Positions 47,677 to 56,356 of a stretch of DNA of 60,481 nucleotides are shown here, one piece after another. The position numbers and the translations under genes are program-made. Source of the DNA: JALRBM01 sp964477195 (GTDB lineage: Bacteria > Patescibacteriota > Saccharimonadia > Saccharimonadales > Saccharimonadaceae); NCBI GenBank assembly GCA_964477195.1, contig CAYZCX010000007.1:1-60481 (forward strand). The letters are read 5' to 3'. Every line of letters starts with the position of its first letter. Position 1 is the first letter of the stretch. The notes below the pieces were generated by a model that saw nothing but the letters and a program-made list of their open reading frames with translations, was not told the origin of the DNA and searched no databases.

Positions 47677-48624
47677 TTATTTTTTAAGAGGTGGTTTCTT
47701 GGAAAGGAAGCTACCGAGAGCAAGGCCAGCTTCTACGACAAGGGCCGCAAGAACGATAACCCCGACGGCAAGAGTGAGTATCGAAGCAACGGGAGAAGCG
47801 GTGGGCGGCGGCATCTGAACTTCGCGCGCGACGACGGGAATCAGGAGCTGAAGCGAAGCAGTATTACCCTGTTCGTCTGTCACACGAACGATGGGTTGGT
47901 ATGTCCCGGGTTTTTTGAATTCGTGACTTATTTTGAAACGGGTAGTACTAGCGCTTTGATAATGGAAAAGACTCCCATCTCCCCAGTCGACAATTATCGA
48001 ATACGGGGGATTTCCACCTGAGATGGCGATATCGCCTTGCCATAGCTCATCTACTTTATAAGTGCGGTAGCTATAGGGAAAGGAGAGGACAATAAGTGCC
48101 GGAGTTGTCGGTTGTGTCTCAAGGGGAGGGGCGGGAGTTGTTATTGTCTGTGGAAAATCAGAAAAAGAAGCAATCGTATTTGAGGGAATGAGAACAGGCG
48201 AGGGGAGGTCATAGTAGATAGTAAGTGAGGGGCCTAGTGGTCCTTCGTTGCTTGTGTTGTTGTAGACTCTGGCTTGGAGTTGGTTGGCGCCTTCAAGGAG
48301 GTCAGTTTGGACAGAGAAGTTACCACTCGTACACGCTCCCATGCCCATCAATATACCATTTCGAAAAAGTGTAACGTATGTTCCGTCACCGCATGTTCCG
48401 GTGACAGTGATAGGGGAGGTAGTCACATGTTGTTGGTCGGTCGGCGAGGTGATAGTGGCCGGGCTTGTCGGAAGGGGCGCATCAACGCGAGCCGTTACCT
48501 CATAAGATTCTGCATGAGAGGTATTTGTCACTGCAAGTGTAAGAAAAGCTATCAAAAAAATACACCCCGCGACGGCAAGCATGGGGGTCTTTGTGATTTG
48601 AGTTACAGGTCCTGTTTTTCTCAT
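47677..48624 (-). CDS. Surface-anchored protein with Ig-like and PKD domains
   Basis: The 315-residue protein has an N-terminal signal or anchor (PMLAVAGCIFLIAFLTLAVT), an Ig-like domain (VTTSPITVTGTCGDGTYVTL), and a PKD domain near residues 195-265 (IIVDWGDGSLFHYQSAS, then HEFKKPGTYQPIVRVTDEQG). It ends with a membrane segment and Lys-rich tail (VGVIVLAALVVEAGLALGSF, KKPPLKK). PKD domains mediate protein or glycan contacts at cell surfaces. The gene is transcribed away from the surface-protein locus that begins at 48728, sharing its upstream region. Confidence 0.8.
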   Translation of the reverse strand: MRKTGPVTQITKTPMLAVAGCIFLIAFLTLAVTNTSHAESYEVTARVDAPLPTSPATITSPTDQQHVTTSPITVTGTCGDGTYVTLFRNGILMGMGACTSGNFSVQTDLLEGANQLQARVYNNTSNEGPLGPSLTIYYDLPSPVLIPSNTIASFSDFPQTITTPAPPLETQPTTPALIVLSFPYSYRTYKVDELWQGDIAISGGNPPYSIIVDWGDGSLFHYQSASTTRFKISHEFKKPGTYQPIVRVTDEQGNTASLQLLIPVVAREVQMPPPTASPVASILTLAVGVIVLAALVVEAGLALGSFLSKKPPLKK

Positions 48625-48665
48625 GAATTATAATTCTTAGCGACGCTTAAGGTATGTATAATTGC

Positions 48666-48694
48666 TTGCATGTATGTATCATAACGCTTATACT
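48666..48694 (+). promoter_or_regulatory. Promoter of the surface island
   Basis: TTGCAT, 17 bases and TATACT, 33 bases before the ATG of the first surface protein. Confidence 0.6.
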
Positions 48695-48727
48695 AAAGCC
48701 AACACAATATGGGGACGAAAAAAGGGT

Positions 48728-49774
48728 ATGAAACACACTCGCACTAGTATTTTAAAATTTACAAAGCTTATTACGCCAGCGGGAGTATTGGCATTCTCTC
48801 TTGTTCTCCCGCTATTCTCGCAGAATTTTGCAGCCGCGGCTGATCTTGGTCAAGCGACCGTGCGTTTTGACCGCATGCAGGTCAGCACTGCAACAACTGG
48901 AACAGTCTGTGCCAAACCAACCTCTACGGCGACCGAAGCAGATGTGCAAGTGACGTTCCCTACGGGTTATACCTTGGGTGCTGCCGGTACTTTCACGGTG
49001 AATACGACTAACCTAGCATGGCCAACGGGTGGTACGGCATGGCCAAGTATCGCGACTGCAACGAATGTGACAGGACAAGTTGTGACGTTCCCAAGTGGTG
49101 ATCTTACGGCGGGAACTCTGTACTGCTTCAACTGGGCAAACAGTGCCGCGGTCACGATCAAATCAGGAGCATCAGGCTCGAACACGGGTACTATTACAAC
49201 TCGTACGACAACACCGACGAACATCGACACGGCTGGTTTTAGCACGGCAAGCGTTTCTGGTGATCAGATCACTGTCACAGCAACTGTCCCTTCGACATTT
49301 TCTTTTGCACTCAGTGCAACGACCGATCAACTTGGAACGCTGACGACGGGAAGTGTCGCAACTAGCCCCACGCCTCGGACGGCTACCGTGAGTACAAACG
49401 CCAAAAATGGTTGGATGGTATGGGCAAAAGATCTCAATACCGGACTAAATTCTGCGACGGCATCTAAAACGATTGCCTCCACGACTCCTGGATCGAACAG
49501 TACTCTTTCTGCAGGTACTGAAGGATATAACACAGGAGTAACGAGTTCACAGGTAGGTGGCTCAGGTACCATCAGCGTAGCTGCTCCTTTTGTCGGCTCT
49601 TCTGCTGGCCAAGGTAGTGGTTTAGATACAGGTCTTCGAATGCTAGCGAGTTCCAACGGCACGGCTGATACTGCTGTGCTAACACTGAAAAACAATGCAG
49701 CCATCAACGCAACCACTCCTGGGGCAAGTGATTATACGGATACGATAACAGTTGTAGGGGCTGGATTATTCTAG
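48728..49774 (+). CDS. Secreted Thr/Ser/Ala-rich surface protein A
   Basis: This 348-residue protein starts with a signal peptide (TPAGVLAFSLVLPLFSQNFAA, then AAAD as likely cleavage) and has no membrane tail. The mature part is almost free of charge and Cys (two Cys only) and is predicted to be all beta. Its C-terminal half shares features with the minus-strand protein at 56343-56897: ATVSTNAKNGWMVWAKD, LSAGTEGYNTG and a final YTDTITVVGAG strand. This resembles the general organisation of WxL-type surface domains, but the WxL motif is absent. It is followed by its likely membrane-anchored partner ten bases on. Confidence 0.75.
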   Translation: MKHTRTSILKFTKLITPAGVLAFSLVLPLFSQNFAAAADLGQATVRFDRMQVSTATTGTVCAKPTSTATEADVQVTFPTGYTLGAAGTFTVNTTNLAWPTGGTAWPSIATATNVTGQVVTFPSGDLTAGTLYCFNWANSAAVTIKSGASGSNTGTITTRTTTPTNIDTAGFSTASVSGDQITVTATVPSTFSFALSATTDQLGTLTTGSVATSPTPRTATVSTNAKNGWMVWAKDLNTGLNSATASKTIASTTPGSNSTLSAGTEGYNTGVTSSQVGGSGTISVAAPFVGSSAGQGSGLDTGLRMLASSNGTADTAVLTLKNNAAINATTPGASDYTDTITVVGAGLF

Positions 49775-49783
49775 CAAGAATAT

Positions 49784-50845
49784 ATGAATAAAACCTTACG
49801 CCGCTGTATCTTGGCTTTTGGGGCACTGGTGGGACTTGTCACTGCAGGTCCCCTTGTATTTTCGGGAACAGCCTATGCAGCGGACGACGAGTTTTACCTG
49901 CAAGTATCGCCGTCGCCTCTTGTCGCAACGGTCAAGCCGGGACAAACCACCGCGTATGATCTTAAAGTACGAAATGCTGGCTCTGAGGTTGAGAAGTTAA
50001 AAATCGCTCCGCGTGCATTCACTATCGACAACGCCACCGGACAAGTGTCATTTGATGATACGAAAGTACCCGCCGAAGTTGGAGACTGGATACACTTCAG
50101 TGAGCCTACCTTTACTGTTCAACCAGGTGAATGGTATACCGAAAAGGTCACTCTCGCTGTCCCGGAGAGCGCAGGTTTTAGTTATTCGTTTGCGTTAGTA
50201 ATTACTAGGCAAGATGCACCGAAACATTCCATAGCAGGTCAAGAATTAAAGGGTTCTGTTGCGATTTTTGCCTTGATCAATGTTGATAAGCCGGGCGCCA
50301 CAAAAACACTCCAGTTAGAAAAACTCTCAACTGATCAGCAATTATATGAATATCTTCCGACAAAAATTAACGTTCAGCTCAAAAATACAGGCAACAGTAT
50401 TGTTCGCCCAGACGGAAATGTATTTGTTCAGCGGGGGAGTAACGATCCTTATCCGATAACAGCCCTCCCTGTAAACAAGAACGAAGGATATATCCTCCCT
50501 GGAAGTGTGCGGACCCTTTCTGTTGAATGGACCGATGGCTTTCCGGGGGTGCGGACGAGCACGGATGATTCAGGGCAGACCCGCAGCGAGTCTGATTGGG
50601 GTAAGGGTGATATTTCAAAGCTTAGAATCGGTTACTATACCGCGAAGCTCGTCGCCGTTTATAACGATGGTCAAAGAGACATCCCCGTTGTAGGGGAAGT
50701 AGGGTTCTGGGTTATACCATGGAAGATTCTTCTTGGGGTGTTACTGGTAGTGGTGCTAGTGGGAGCGGGAGTTTGGTCGATCGCTAGCAAGGTGATGAGG
50801 GGTTCGAGAAAACGACGCTCACGTTCTATAAAATTCCGTAAGTGA
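49784..50845 (+). CDS. Membrane-anchored Ig-like partner protein A (DUF916-like layout)
   Basis: The 353-residue protein has a signal peptide (FGALVGLVTAGPLVFSGTAYA), an Ig-like domain beginning LQVSPSPLVATVKPGQTTAY, a second beta domain and a C-terminal membrane segment (ILLGVLLVVVLVGAGVWSIA) with a very basic tail (RGSRKRRSRSIKFRK). This order equals that of the WxL-interacting DUF916/DUF3324 proteins of Firmicutes. Similarity is by layout, not proven. It lies ten bases after surface protein A, and a relative with the same architecture is at 55490. I infer it holds the surface protein on the membrane. Confidence 0.75.
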   Translation: MNKTLRRCILAFGALVGLVTAGPLVFSGTAYAADDEFYLQVSPSPLVATVKPGQTTAYDLKVRNAGSEVEKLKIAPRAFTIDNATGQVSFDDTKVPAEVGDWIHFSEPTFTVQPGEWYTEKVTLAVPESAGFSYSFALVITRQDAPKHSIAGQELKGSVAIFALINVDKPGATKTLQLEKLSTDQQLYEYLPTKINVQLKNTGNSIVRPDGNVFVQRGSNDPYPITALPVNKNEGYILPGSVRTLSVEWTDGFPGVRTSTDDSGQTRSESDWGKGDISKLRIGYYTAKLVAVYNDGQRDIPVVGEVGFWVIPWKILLGVLLVVVLVGAGVWSIASKVMRGSRKRRSRSIKFRK

Positions 50846-50897
50846 CCAAATTAACAGCGAAAACGAGCTTGTCGATATATAAGTAGGGACAAGGGGT

Positions 50898-51107
50898 ATG
50901 GATAAAGAAACGCGGACAAAACTACTCGACAAAAAGATGACTCGTCGTGAATTTCTACAATTTGCAGGAGCTTCATTTTTGGTGCTTTTTGGCCTGAGCA
51001 ATATCATAGCGCTTATTAACCATACCAAGCAAGTAGCTGAAAAACCGGATGTTGCCAAAGACACTCAGGCGACAACTGGTTTCGGTTCGAGAAAGTTTGG
51101 GGTGTAG
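50898..51107 (+). CDS. 69-residue protein with twin-arginine-like signal
   Basis: The first half contains KKMTRREFLQFAGASFLVLF, which fits the Tat consensus (S/T)RRxFLK followed by a hydrophobic core. The remaining 35 residues are polar with a Gly-rich end (TGFGSRKFGV) and no folded domain. The start at 50898 follows AAGGGGT. One base separates its stop from the next gene. It might be a membrane-tethered peptide that anchors or caps the fibre-like proteins downstream. Alternatively the twin Arg is a chance feature of an ordinary membrane anchor. Confidence 0.68.
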   Translation: MDKETRTKLLDKKMTRREFLQFAGASFLVLFGLSNIIALINHTKQVAEKPDVAKDTQATTGFGSRKFGV

Positions 51108-51108
51108 T

Positions 51109-51822
51109 ATGACAGTGCAGAGACTCCCGATAGTTAATAGTGATGATGGGGTATGGGGCGACATTATTCGTCAGTATCTTACAAAAGAACACTACAACGA
51201 CGATACGGACAATCCCGTCAATGGCGGTCACAAAACAGTCACCATCCGTGCGGGAACAGCCTCTGCGGGAACGGCTCCGCTCAAGTTTGCCTCGGGAACA
51301 CTTCTTTCTACGGCTGAAGCAGGTGCGGTAGAATTTAATTCTGATAATCTGTACTTCACTATTACTACAGGCACGGTGCGCAAAAAAGTTGCACTCTATG
51401 ACGATGCATCAGGGGCAAACGGAGACCTTTACTATCGCGACTCGTCTGGTAATTTTGTGCGACTCCCCGTGGGTGCAACGGGAAAAACACTTCGGGTCAG
51501 TGGCGGTATTCCTGCATGGAGCGACGTTGATGTTAATCCGACTCTAGCGACGAGCACCAAGACGAGTAATTATACGATCACCGGAACAGATGTGGTTATC
51601 TTTGCTAATGCAACCAGCGGAAATGTGACCGTTACATTGCCTACGGCTTCATCATTTACGGGATATAGGTTTTATGTGAAGCGTATCGACAGCTCGGGGA
51701 ATACCTGCGCCATTGCTCGCTCGGGCTCGGACACACTTGATGGTCAGACGAGCATATCGCTTGATCTTCAGTACACATCCCTTACGGTAATATCTAATGG
51801 AAGTGCGTGGTATATAATATGA
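51109..51822 (+). CDS. Phage tail-fibre-like protein
   Basis: The 237-residue protein has a head TVQRLPIVNSDDGVWGDIIR that fits a short attachment helix. The following GGHKTVTIRAGTASAGTAPL and SGTLLSTAEAGAVEFNSDNL are a well-known stretch in predicted phage tail fibres and tail-associated proteins. A C-terminal beta domain (SNYTITGTDVVIFANATSGN) resembles the tip domains of such fibres. There is no signal peptide. I chose the ATG at 51109; a longer frame overlaps the preceding gene. Confidence 0.72.
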   Translation: MTVQRLPIVNSDDGVWGDIIRQYLTKEHYNDDTDNPVNGGHKTVTIRAGTASAGTAPLKFASGTLLSTAEAGAVEFNSDNLYFTITTGTVRKKVALYDDASGANGDLYYRDSSGNFVRLPVGATGKTLRVSGGIPAWSDVDVNPTLATSTKTSNYTITGTDVVIFANATSGNVTVTLPTASSFTGYRFYVKRIDSSGNTCAIARSGSDTLDGQTSISLDLQYTSLTVISNGSAWYII

Positions 51823-51829
51823 GGCGACT

Positions 51830-53197
51830 ATGACGTACATCCCACCAGTAAATGGAGGACGGGTAAATCTCACAATCGGTGGGAATACTGCTGGTGTTGG
51901 TTCACTCGTCTCTACGGGAACGGCAACGCTAGTTGGCGGTAACAACATTACCCTTTCGCAAAACGGCAATGCCATTACTATTTCCGGTGGAGCAGGGGGT
52001 GGTGCGGCAGGCTCGAATACAATCGGAATCAGTAATCTCGGCAATACGATTGGTACGAGCGGTGTTATCAGTGGCTCGGCGCTTCAGTATGCATTTGCTG
52101 GGGGGAATAACGTTACCTTAAGTCAATCCCTCAACGGTGCTTCGGGAACGGTCACGATTTCGGCGGCTAATCAAAGCGTCCAGACTCAAAATCTCCATAA
52201 TGTCACCCTCGGAGGTAATACAGCTGGGGTAATGGCTCAGGTAAGTAGTGGGACGCTGACGCTCGCCGGTGGTAATAATGTGACACTCAGTCAGAATGGC
52301 AATGCTGTGACGATTTCGGCTGGAGCTGGCGGTGGGGGTGGCGGCATTGCGCTTGCCAACTCGCAAACGACATATACAAGCGGGACGGCGAATCTAGCCG
52401 TGGCGGGTGGTGCCATGACTATCGCGTCGACAACCGGGCAATCATTTAATTTCTCAGTTCCACAGACTTCGAGTCTTTCTGCGACGGGCGCGGTGAGTAT
52501 CTCTACGAATGGGGGGACGATCAGTATCGGTGCTCCTGTCGCAGCCCCAAGTACGACACTCTCACGGTTTGATTATCCAAACGGTATCTTTACGGCGCTA
52601 AGTGCCAATGTTCAAGGTTCGCTTTCGCTGAATCATATGTATGTACCCTTTAATGTCAGTGGAAGCGCAATGAAAATAGGAGGCTCACTGACGCTGGGGA
52701 CGAGTACAGCAGCATCGACGGGGTCGGCCAACCTATCAGTATGGATGGGGCTATATGGTTTGAATGGTTCATCTCTATCGCTTGCTTCTTCAGGAAGTGC
52801 CCTTCATGCCTTTTCTTGGCAGGCGGCGAGTAGCGCGACGACCGGGCTGTCAAACCTTACGGGTATGCGAGAGCTGACTGTGCCGATGAATATCAATATG
52901 ACGCCAGGCGAATATTGGGCGGCCGCGGTGATTTCAAGTGCGACAACCGTAACGGGTGCTACCTTTTCGATGTGGGGGAATAGCCTTCTTGGTACAGCCG
53001 CGGGACAAGCTGTCTTGACACCTCTCGGGAGTGCGACCTCCAACGCAAACAATGAGGCGATGATGCTCCAGGGGATATATACCGCCGCAACGAGTGCAGG
53101 ACCAACGACTATTGCAGGATCACAGATAAATAATTCGTCGTCCGGCTATGCGATGCGCGCCAATTTCTATAATGTTATCTATAATGCAACGTATTAA
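51830..53197 (+). CDS. Repetitive tail-fibre-like protein
   Basis: The 455-residue protein carries two full and one partial repeat. The first is GGNTAGVGSLVSTGTATLVG followed by GNNITLSQNGNAITISGGAG near residues 17-60. A partial copy (AGGNNVTLSQSLNGASGTV) lies near 88, and the third (GGNTAGVMAQVSSGTLTLAG, GNNVTLSQNGNAVTISAGAG) near 127. Such GGNN-(I/V)TLSQ units are typical of trimeric phage tail fibres. Gly-rich linkers separate them. The last 250 residues (MYVPFNVSGSAMKIGGSLTL, VPMNINMTPGEYWAAAVI) look like a receptor-binding head. No signal peptide; neighbours also fibre-like. Confidence 0.75.
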   Translation: MTYIPPVNGGRVNLTIGGNTAGVGSLVSTGTATLVGGNNITLSQNGNAITISGGAGGGAAGSNTIGISNLGNTIGTSGVISGSALQYAFAGGNNVTLSQSLNGASGTVTISAANQSVQTQNLHNVTLGGNTAGVMAQVSSGTLTLAGGNNVTLSQNGNAVTISAGAGGGGGGIALANSQTTYTSGTANLAVAGGAMTIASTTGQSFNFSVPQTSSLSATGAVSISTNGGTISIGAPVAAPSTTLSRFDYPNGIFTALSANVQGSLSLNHMYVPFNVSGSAMKIGGSLTLGTSTAASTGSANLSVWMGLYGLNGSSLSLASSGSALHAFSWQAASSATTGLSNLTGMRELTVPMNINMTPGEYWAAAVISSATTVTGATFSMWGNSLLGTAAGQAVLTPLGSATSNANNEAMMLQGIYTAATSAGPTTIAGSQINNSSSGYAMRANFYNVIYNATY

Positions 53198-53200
53198 ACC

Positions 53201-54133
53201 ATGGCAATAGGTGTCCGCTCCACTTCGAATACAGGAAATGATGCGAGTGTATCGCAGTTATCTCCTGCCGTACCTAGCGGAGCTGCTGTAGATGATGTAA
53301 TGGTTGCTGTTCTTACTCGCTGGGAGAACGGGACAAACCCCGCCATCACCCCGCCATCCGGCTTTACTCATGCGGGAACGCAGGTCATTGGCGGCGAGGC
53401 GAAACTTGACGTATATTGGAAGCGTCTCACCGGAGCAGACACCGGAACATATCTTTTCTCGTGGGGAACTGCTATGTGGTCGCATGTTCACTGTTTTTGT
53501 ATGACCGGCGTAAAATTGAGCGGTGATCCAATTGGCTCCAATATTTCTACATGGACGGGAACAGCGGACACTTACGGCACAACGCAACTGACGACCTCAT
53601 TTGCTCCTGGCCTCATATGGAGCGGATATAACGACTCTGCGGGAACCCATACACCTCCAACCAACTTCACGGAGGTGATTGATTTTGACTCTGGAGCGGG
53701 GGCATATTATCTCCCGGGCGCGGCGGGCACCTATAGCGCTGCCAATGCCTCTGTGACAAGCTCGAGTAATGCTATTGCGGTACTCATTGGCCTTGAGCCG
53801 GAGCCGGCGACGCAACCCCCTACAGTGACAACGCAGGCGGTCACCAACATAACGGGTTCGACGGCCACAGGGAACGGAACGGTCGTATCCGACGGTGCAT
53901 TAACGATTACTGAGCGCGGTGTATGCTGGAGTACATCGGCAAACCCAACGACATCGGATAGTAAGGCAACTTCTGCGGGGACGACCGGAGTGTATTCTGT
54001 GTCTATGACGGGACTTAGCAATGGTATACTATATCATGCACGAGCGTACGCTATAAATTCACTAGGGACATCGTATGGTGCTGATGTAACGTTTACGCCT
54101 TACTTAATAAGTGTTGGTTGGCTAAGCGCGTGA
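53201..54133 (+). CDS. Tail-like protein with C-terminal fibronectin-III-like repeat
   Basis: The 310-residue protein begins AIGVRSTSNTGNDASVSQLS and VPSGAAVDDVMVAVLTRWEN, a pattern seen in phage-encoded structural proteins. From about residue 205, TVTTQAVTNITGSTATGNGT, ITERGVCWSTSANPTTSDSK and LYHARAYAINSLGTSYG form a fibronectin-III-like repeat. The GVCWST-NPTTSDSKT form is best known to me from surface proteins of Bacteroidetes. Four bases separate it from the previous gene. Transfer from a host or phage is possible. Confidence 0.7.
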   Translation: MAIGVRSTSNTGNDASVSQLSPAVPSGAAVDDVMVAVLTRWENGTNPAITPPSGFTHAGTQVIGGEAKLDVYWKRLTGADTGTYLFSWGTAMWSHVHCFCMTGVKLSGDPIGSNISTWTGTADTYGTTQLTTSFAPGLIWSGYNDSAGTHTPPTNFTEVIDFDSGAGAYYLPGAAGTYSAANASVTSSSNAIAVLIGLEPEPATQPPTVTTQAVTNITGSTATGNGTVVSDGALTITERGVCWSTSANPTTSDSKATSAGTTGVYSVSMTGLSNGILYHARAYAINSLGTSYGADVTFTPYLISVGWLSA

Positions 54134-54150
54134 TGAGGAGATTTTAAAAA

Positions 54151-54873
54151 ATGACCAAACCCCAAATTCTTGTCCCTGATAATGCTGGCATTCACAATGC
54201 TAGTGAGTATGCTGAACGGCTTGAAAAAGAGAAAACCTATCGAGATCTCTCGACGATCATTGTCTGTCCGACTCGAGGGATGATTCCAGCACGGATTGTA
54301 CAGAGCTGGCAGGGGATGATTCGGCCGATGAATCAGAAGGTGCTTGGCCCTCTATTTATGGAGGGGATGGAAGTTGGAGAGGCCTATAATCAAGTGATAA
54401 AAATGATCCTGGAAAATTCGGAACTGTCCAAATTCAAATTCATCCTGACTTTGGAAGAAGACAACGCTCCTCCGGCGGATGGCCTGATGAAACTCTATGA
54501 ATCGATTGATGATTATGATGCGGTCGGTGGACTTTACTGGACGAAGGGTGAGAGTGGCCAACCAATGTGTTACGGTGATCCAACAGTTATGCCACTGAGC
54601 TTCATTCCGCAGATTCCCCATCCGGATACAGTCACCCCGTGTAATGGACTCGGTATGGGTTTTACACTTTTTAGAGTAGAAATGCTCAAAGATAAACGAT
54701 TTGATTATGGAAATTGGTTTAAGACTAAACAAGAAGTCACGGGTGAGGGTGCCATACAGATGACGCAAGATCTATGGTTTTTCAAAAAGGCGCGCGAGCT
54801 TGGCTATAAGTTTGCTTGCGACACACGTGTGCGAGTGGGGCATTATGATGCGGCTAATCAGATAATGTGGTAG
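54151..54873 (+). CDS. Glycosyltransferase-like protein of the fibre locus
   Basis: The 240-residue protein has a GT-A-like outline: an N-terminal DLSTIIVCPTRGMIPARIVQ strand-loop, an acidic FILTLEEDNAPPADGLMKLY that could be the metal/sugar-nucleotide site (Glu-Asp-Asn in place of DxD), VGGLYWTKGESGQPMCYGDP and a late DLWFFKKARELGYKFACDTR. Such proteins occur in phage and mobile tail loci. It has no membrane segment. It may glycosylate the adjacent fibre or surface proteins; this is an inference. The gene follows GAGGAG. Confidence 0.68.
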   Translation: MTKPQILVPDNAGIHNASEYAERLEKEKTYRDLSTIIVCPTRGMIPARIVQSWQGMIRPMNQKVLGPLFMEGMEVGEAYNQVIKMILENSELSKFKFILTLEEDNAPPADGLMKLYESIDDYDAVGGLYWTKGESGQPMCYGDPTVMPLSFIPQIPHPDTVTPCNGLGMGFTLFRVEMLKDKRFDYGNWFKTKQEVTGEGAIQMTQDLWFFKKARELGYKFACDTRVRVGHYDAANQIMW

Positions 54874-54883
54874 GAGAATAATG

Positions 54884-55486
54884 ATGACAAAAAAGAATAA
54901 AAAAGACGAAATAGTGAAGCTCTCTCTGGCGTGTGGTGGTAATAAACCCGACGGATTTCGCGGTGTGGATATCGTCAAAACCGATAGTACGGATTATGTT
55001 CAAGATTTGCTGACCTTTCCATGGTCGCAATTTGCCGATAATTCTGTCGATGAAATTGAATGTTCGAATTTTGTTGAACATATTCCCCATGGAGATAGTC
55101 GACACGATCCTTTTTTTGAGTTCTTTGACGAAATACATCGCATACTTAAACCGGCAGAATTTGACCCGAACAATCCCAATATTCCCCTGAAGGGATTTGC
55201 TCGTATTGTTTGCCCCTATTACTCAAGTATGCGTGCCTGGCAAGACCCGACTCATCAGCGAGCTATTTCAGAGGCAAGCTTTCTTTATCTGAATAAACAA
55301 TGGCGCATCGACAATAAGCTCGATCACTACCCCGTAAGTTGTGACTTCGATTTTACCTATGGGTACATTCTTTCTCCCGAATGGCAAACACGTAGTCAAG
55401 AAGCACAACTATTTGCAATCCAACACTACATAAATGTCGTAACGGACGTCCAAGTACAGCTCATTAAGCGTTCCATAAAAGAGTAG
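54884..55486 (+). CDS. SAM-dependent methyltransferase-like protein
   Basis: The 200-residue protein starts with a strand and loop IVKLSLACGGNKPDGFRGVD that fits SAM-binding motif I (LACGGNK with Asp at the next strand end). IECSNFVEHIPH matches motif III-like sequence seen in class I methyltransferases of the predicted-SAM group, followed by a helix FFDEIHRILKPAEF. It lacks export signals. TAGGAGAATA precedes tandem ATGs; I used the second. With the previous gene it may modify sugars or proteins of the surface island. Confidence 0.7.
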   Translation: MTKKNKKDEIVKLSLACGGNKPDGFRGVDIVKTDSTDYVQDLLTFPWSQFADNSVDEIECSNFVEHIPHGDSRHDPFFEFFDEIHRILKPAEFDPNNPNIPLKGFARIVCPYYSSMRAWQDPTHQRAISEASFLYLNKQWRIDNKLDHYPVSCDFDFTYGYILSPEWQTRSQEAQLFAIQHYINVVTDVQVQLIKRSIKE

Positions 55487-55489
55487 AAT

Positions 55490-56356
55490 ATGAAGCGGTT
55501 CGGTCGATTTATTGGGGCGATCATCGTATTACAGCTCATTATTAGTCCAATTGTTTTTGCTCAATCTCCAGACAGGGGACTACTCATTACTCCGCCGCGT
55601 CAGTATCTTGAGGCTGATCCGGGGAAATCGACAAAAAGTTCTGTCACAGTCGCAAATCTTACCGAAAATCCGCTCGATGTTCACTTGTCTGTGGAGCAAT
55701 TTTCGGTGGCTGACTATACATATGACTATATGTTTGAGTCGGTCAAAGAAGATTGGATCAAATTAGACCAGACGAATGTGACGCTAAAAAAGAGCGAAAG
55801 CCGAACCATTTCTTATACCATATCGCTTCCAAGTAATGCCACACCTGGTGGGCATTACTTCACTATTTTTGCGTCTGTCTCGTTGGGTGAGGGAAAGCAA
55901 ATTCGTGCAGCAACTGTTTTGTATATGACTGTGAAAGGCCATCTGGAAAGAAACAGCGCTATTGTAAAAGCAACCATGCCCCTTATATCCTTCGGCGAAG
56001 ATATACCTGCCCAGCTGGATATAAAAGATACAGGAAATACACACTTTATTATTTATACCTCTGCAGCGCTAAAGGGAATATTGCCGTTTCCGGCCCCGGC
56101 ACCTAGTGAGACCGCACATGTACTATTACCCGGAAAAGTACGGACCATCACAGAAAAAGTCTCGCCGCCACTCCTCCCTGGCGTCTATCAAGCAACACTT
56201 GGGTATCGTGACGAAGATGGTCGTGAAGTACGACAGACTCAGTACGTTGCCTTTTTGCCCGTATGGGCGATTGCTGTACTACTTGGTGGAGCTTGGCTTG
56301 TCGTAGCGCTCATTAAACGGCGAAAACGCATACGCCGAGAAACTATTGATTCTTAG
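55490..56356 (+). CDS. Membrane-anchored Ig-like partner protein B (DUF916-like layout)
   Basis: The 288-residue protein has a signal peptide (FIGAIIVLQLIISPIVFAQS), an Ig-like domain starting LLITPPRQYLEADPGKSTKS, a second beta domain (LPSNATPGGHYFTIFASVSL in the first, later IPAQLDIKDTGNTHFIIYTS) and a C-terminal membrane segment (VWAIAVLLGGAWLVVALIKR) with basic tail RRKRIRRETIDS. This matches protein A at 49784. It starts four bases after the methyltransferase gene. Its 3' end overlaps the convergent surface protein B gene by 14 bases. Confidence 0.78.
   Translation: MKRFGRFIGAIIVLQLIISPIVFAQSPDRGLLITPPRQYLEADPGKSTKSSVTVANLTENPLDVHLSVEQFSVADYTYDYMFESVKEDWIKLDQTNVTLKKSESRTISYTISLPSNATPGGHYFTIFASVSLGEGKQIRAATVLYMTVKGHLERNSAIVKATMPLISFGEDIPAQLDIKDTGNTHFIIYTSAALKGILPFPAPAPSETAHVLLPGKVRTITEKVSPPLLPGVYQATLGYRDEDGREVRQTQYVAFLPVWAIAVLLGGAWLVVALIKRRKRIRRETIDS

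Noticed and set aside
48728..49774. Genuine WxL-domain protein
   Set aside because: No Trp-x-Leu pair in the expected place. The similarity is limited to layout and neighbourhood, so the family name was not assigned.
51830..52360. CRISPR array or DNA-level repeat region
   Set aside because: The repeats are coding, irregularly spaced and conserved in reading frame, as expected for fibre-shaft protein repeats.
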